A stretch of 64,000 bases of DNA from Synechococcus sp. PCC 6312 (lineage in GTDB: Bacteria; Cyanobacteriota; Cyanobacteriia; Thermosynechococcales; Thermosynechococcaceae). Below the pieces are notes generated by a model. The model searched no databases, had not been told where the DNA came from, and saw only the letters and a list, made by a program, of their open reading frames with translations. Positions within the stretch are counted from its first letter, which is position 1, and each line of letters begins with the position of its first letter. The stretch covers positions 2,923,407 to 2,987,406 of the forward strand of contig NC_019680.1 in assembly GCF_000316685.1 (NCBI RefSeq), given 5' to 3'. Both the position numbers and the translations under genes were made by a program. Shown piece after piece: positions 61,980 through 64,000 of the stretch.

Positions 61980-63500
61980 ATGGCTGATTCTTTGCCCCAT
62001 TTGCCCATTCTGAATGCGCTCTTACGCCACTCCCAAGGAGATTATCGCGGCTTTCATACTCCCGGCCACCATAGCGGGCAAGGGATTCATCCTGATCTAG
62101 CCGATGCCTGGAGAACCGCTGGCCTGCAACTGGACTTATCGGAAATACCTGGCCTGGATAACCTGGCTGCTCCCACCGCGATCATTGCTCAGGCCCAAAA
62201 CCTAGCTGCCGAGACCTTTGGAGCCGAAAAGAGTTGGTTTTTAATTAACGGTTCAACAGTGGGCATCAGCGCGGCAATCATGGCCACCTGTGGGCCTGGC
62301 GATCGGATACTGGTGCCTCGAACTATCCACCAGTCGGTTTTGAGTGGGATGGTTCTTGCGGGGGCCAAGCCTGTATTTATGACCCCGGAATATGATCCGG
62401 TGTGGGGCCTGGCATTTCCCTTGAACCCAGCGCAAATTGAAGCCGCCTTAAGTCATTACCCGAATACAAAAGCAGTTCTGGTCATCTCCCCAACCTATGA
62501 AGGCCTTTGTCCTGATTTGGTTCAGATTGCCCAGATTGTTCATCAGCAAAATATTCCCCTCATTGTTGATGAAGCCCACGGCAGCCATTTTCAGTTTCAT
62601 CCCCAGTTGCCCATGAGTGCCATCCAGGCCGGGGCCGATGTGGTCATTCAGAGCACCCATAAAACCCTATCTGCCTTGACCCAAGCCGGAATGCTGCATC
62701 AACAGGGAAAACGAGTCTCAACAACCCGGATCAGTCAGTGTTTACGAGTTTTGCAGTCCTCTAGCCCCAGTTATTTACTATTAGCATCCCTAGATATAGC
62801 CCGCTATCAAATGGCCAGCGAAGGTGAATTGCTATGGGACTCTGTTTTAGGATTGGCAGATTATTTTACTCACGCCTTAACTAGGCTCCCACACTCAATT
62901 CAACTATCAGCGGATTCATTACCCTTAGGGATAACTAAAGACCTAACTAGACAAACTCTGGGAACTTGGCCACTGGCAATTACAGGTTATCGGGCCGATG
63001 ACTATTTAGATCAACACCATCACATCACGGCTGAATTACCCACCCTGAATTATTTAACGTTTTTACTGGGCCTGGGACATACCCCTACTGATGTCAATGC
63101 TTTAGTTAAAGGTTGGCAACAATTCATTGAAAATATGGAAAAGAATCACGAACAAACGTATTTATACAGTCAGGAATGGCAAACTCTAAATCAAGTTAGT
63201 CAAGCCTCTTCCTCCCTTGAGCCAATAACAACCCCAATTCTTGACCTCCGAACTGCATTTTTTTCACCCCAAATCAAAGTAACCCAGGCCCAAGCGATCC
63301 ATCAAGTCAGTGCTGAATGGATTTGCCCCTATCCGCCGGGAATTCCTTGGCTCTTTCCAGGTGAACAAATTACGGCAACCATCATTGAGCGACTTCTCGC
63401 AATTCAACAGGCCGGCGGCACGATTACAGGAGCGTCAGACCCCACCCTGCAAACATTGATGGTTACTGAACCCGATCCAGCCTTCGATATCATTCTCTGA
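61980..63500 (+). CDS. PLP-dependent Orn/Lys/Arg decarboxylase family protein
   Basis: A 506-residue fold-type I PLP enzyme. The N-terminus YRGFHTPGHHSGQGIHPDL, then GAEKSWFLINGSTVGISAAI, IVDEAHGSHFQFHPQLPMS and QSTHKTLSALTQAGMLHQQ (with the PLP lysine) are hallmarks of short Orn/Lys/Arg decarboxylases. Substrates in cyanobacteria are usually arginine or lysine; no specificity motif decides. It is 11 bp after the bilin lyase gene, with no obvious functional link. Confidence 0.88.
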   Translation: MADSLPHLPILNALLRHSQGDYRGFHTPGHHSGQGIHPDLADAWRTAGLQLDLSEIPGLDNLAAPTAIIAQAQNLAAETFGAEKSWFLINGSTVGISAAIMATCGPGDRILVPRTIHQSVLSGMVLAGAKPVFMTPEYDPVWGLAFPLNPAQIEAALSHYPNTKAVLVISPTYEGLCPDLVQIAQIVHQQNIPLIVDEAHGSHFQFHPQLPMSAIQAGADVVIQSTHKTLSALTQAGMLHQQGKRVSTTRISQCLRVLQSSSPSYLLLASLDIARYQMASEGELLWDSVLGLADYFTHALTRLPHSIQLSADSLPLGITKDLTRQTLGTWPLAITGYRADDYLDQHHHITAELPTLNYLTFLLGLGHTPTDVNALVKGWQQFIENMEKNHEQTYLYSQEWQTLNQVSQASSSLEPITTPILDLRTAFFSPQIKVTQAQAIHQVSAEWICPYPPGIPWLFPGEQITATIIERLLAIQQAGGTITGASDPTLQTLMVTEPDPAFDIIL

Positions 63501-63620
63501 TTCGTAACTATAGCGTTAGGCAGGCTGTTCTGAGGGAGTAGAAATCTTACAAAGACTGCCCATAAAGCATTTTCTGATTTGTCCCAATAAGAGCCCTAAA
63601 TGAGTAATGTTATATCTAAT

Positions 63621-64000
63621 CTAAGATGTTATTTCCAGTTGTTGAACTGCAAGAACAAGTTCCTGTAAAATAGCCTTCGTTGGTTTTATTTGATTAACTA
63701 AATCTCGTGTAGATCCATCTCCAACTTGTACCGCTTGGGCTAATTCTGGAAGACGTTGTCGCAACCGATTGGCCAGGCCAGACAATTGTTTGTTAGCGTC
63801 AAAGCATTGGTCACCCAACTTATTGATTTCAGACGTAATAAAACTAAAGGAATTAAACTGTCCCCCGGATCGGGCAATAATTAAGCTGGCCTGCAATGCT
63901 AAATGTTTAACTTGGCGACTAATATATTCAATTTCAGATGATGCTTTCTCCATAATGATTAGTTCTTGTTCCAACGTGCCATTAAAGCGGAACACCTGAT
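63621..64000 (-). CDS. Chemoreceptor-like helical protein, 5' end outside window
   Basis: The minus-strand frame is open to the right edge, so the start lies outside; GTG 63995 is within a longer coding frame (QVFRFNGTLEQEL). The sequence ISRQVKHLALQASLIIARSG, then GQFNSFSFITSEINKL resembles the signalling hairpin of methyl-accepting chemotaxis proteins, but the usual residues are altered, as in divergent cyanobacterial receptors. It ends LVNQIKPTKAILQELVLAVQ. Only its C-terminal 125 residues or so are visible. Confidence 0.55.
   Translation of the reverse strand, partial: QVFRFNGTLEQELIIMEKASSEIEYISRQVKHLALQASLIIARSGGQFNSFSFITSEINKLGDQCFDANKQLSGLANRLRQRLPELAQAVQVGDGSTRDLVNQIKPTKAILQELVLAVQQLEITS

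Overview
The window is a piece of a unicellular cyanobacterial chromosome. It carries apcF (phycobilisome core), psbY (photosystem II), gun4, a CpcT/CpeT-type bilin lyase, a bicA-mrp bicarbonate/sodium operon, an NtcA-type glnA promoter and a Pho-box-controlled pst operon. Protein sequences and the PsbY sequence fit best near Thermosynechococcus / Synechococcus PCC 6312-like lineages; that placement is inference. A 10-bp palindrome, CCAGGCCTGG, and shorter forms of it (CAGGCC, GGCCTGG) are scattered through almost all resident genes, in the way HIP1 is in other cyanobacteria. Tracts that lack it look recently acquired.

Layout. 1-9837: housekeeping genes (a 2-hydroxyacid dehydrogenase cut by the window edge, an FHA protein, a methyltransferase, pyrH-frr, an RCK-type channel, mtnP, acnB). 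9949-13500: an accessory island with an AT-rich three-gene operon headed by an AbiJ-like HEPN abortive-infection protein, a PD-(D/E)XK-like protein, a DUF433 pair, a MntA-HepT toxin-antitoxin pair, and a scrambled pseudogene copy of the DUF433 pair whose breakpoint lies on the CCAGGCCTG motif. 13550-24055: metF-like gene, a sugar:cation symporter, a DUF6883 fragment and Uma2 gene, transketolase, an IS630-type insertion sequence, carB. 24084-29959 (minus strand): bicA-mrpCDEFGA'B', a bicarbonate/sodium symporter followed by the antiporter that would remove the sodium. 30069-34413: metalloprotease, alcohol dehydrogenase, a 42-aa conserved-looking small protein, a transposase fossil, TPR protein, GNAT acetyltransferase. 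34780-38860: Pho box and pstSCAB. 39203-40027: alpha/beta hydrolase.

40502-48840 is a mobile region. A minus-strand cluster (C39-like peptidase, one-TM protein, unknown proteins, a 670-aa coiled-coil protein) is followed by a tyrosine recombinase next to two large dyad repeats, an XRE repressor with a clear promoter/operator, two small plus-strand genes, a complete type I hammerhead ribozyme starting on the base after the last stop codon, two paralogous RNA hairpins with a compensatory base change, and then an IS110-like transposase. The ribozyme plus paired hairpins in front of an IS110-type gene is the most striking item: it could process or define a guide-type (bridge-like) RNA, although that role is inference.

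48897-64000: a conserved membrane protein, a GIDE-domain protein, apcF, glnA, a class A beta-lactamase-like protein, a SpoU-type RNA methyltransferase, murQ, a VOC protein, ruvC, psbY, EcsC and Uma2 proteins, then a plus-strand run rfaE2-gun4-cpcT-decarboxylase, ending in a chemoreceptor-like fragment. No tRNA, rRNA or CRISPR array was recognised.
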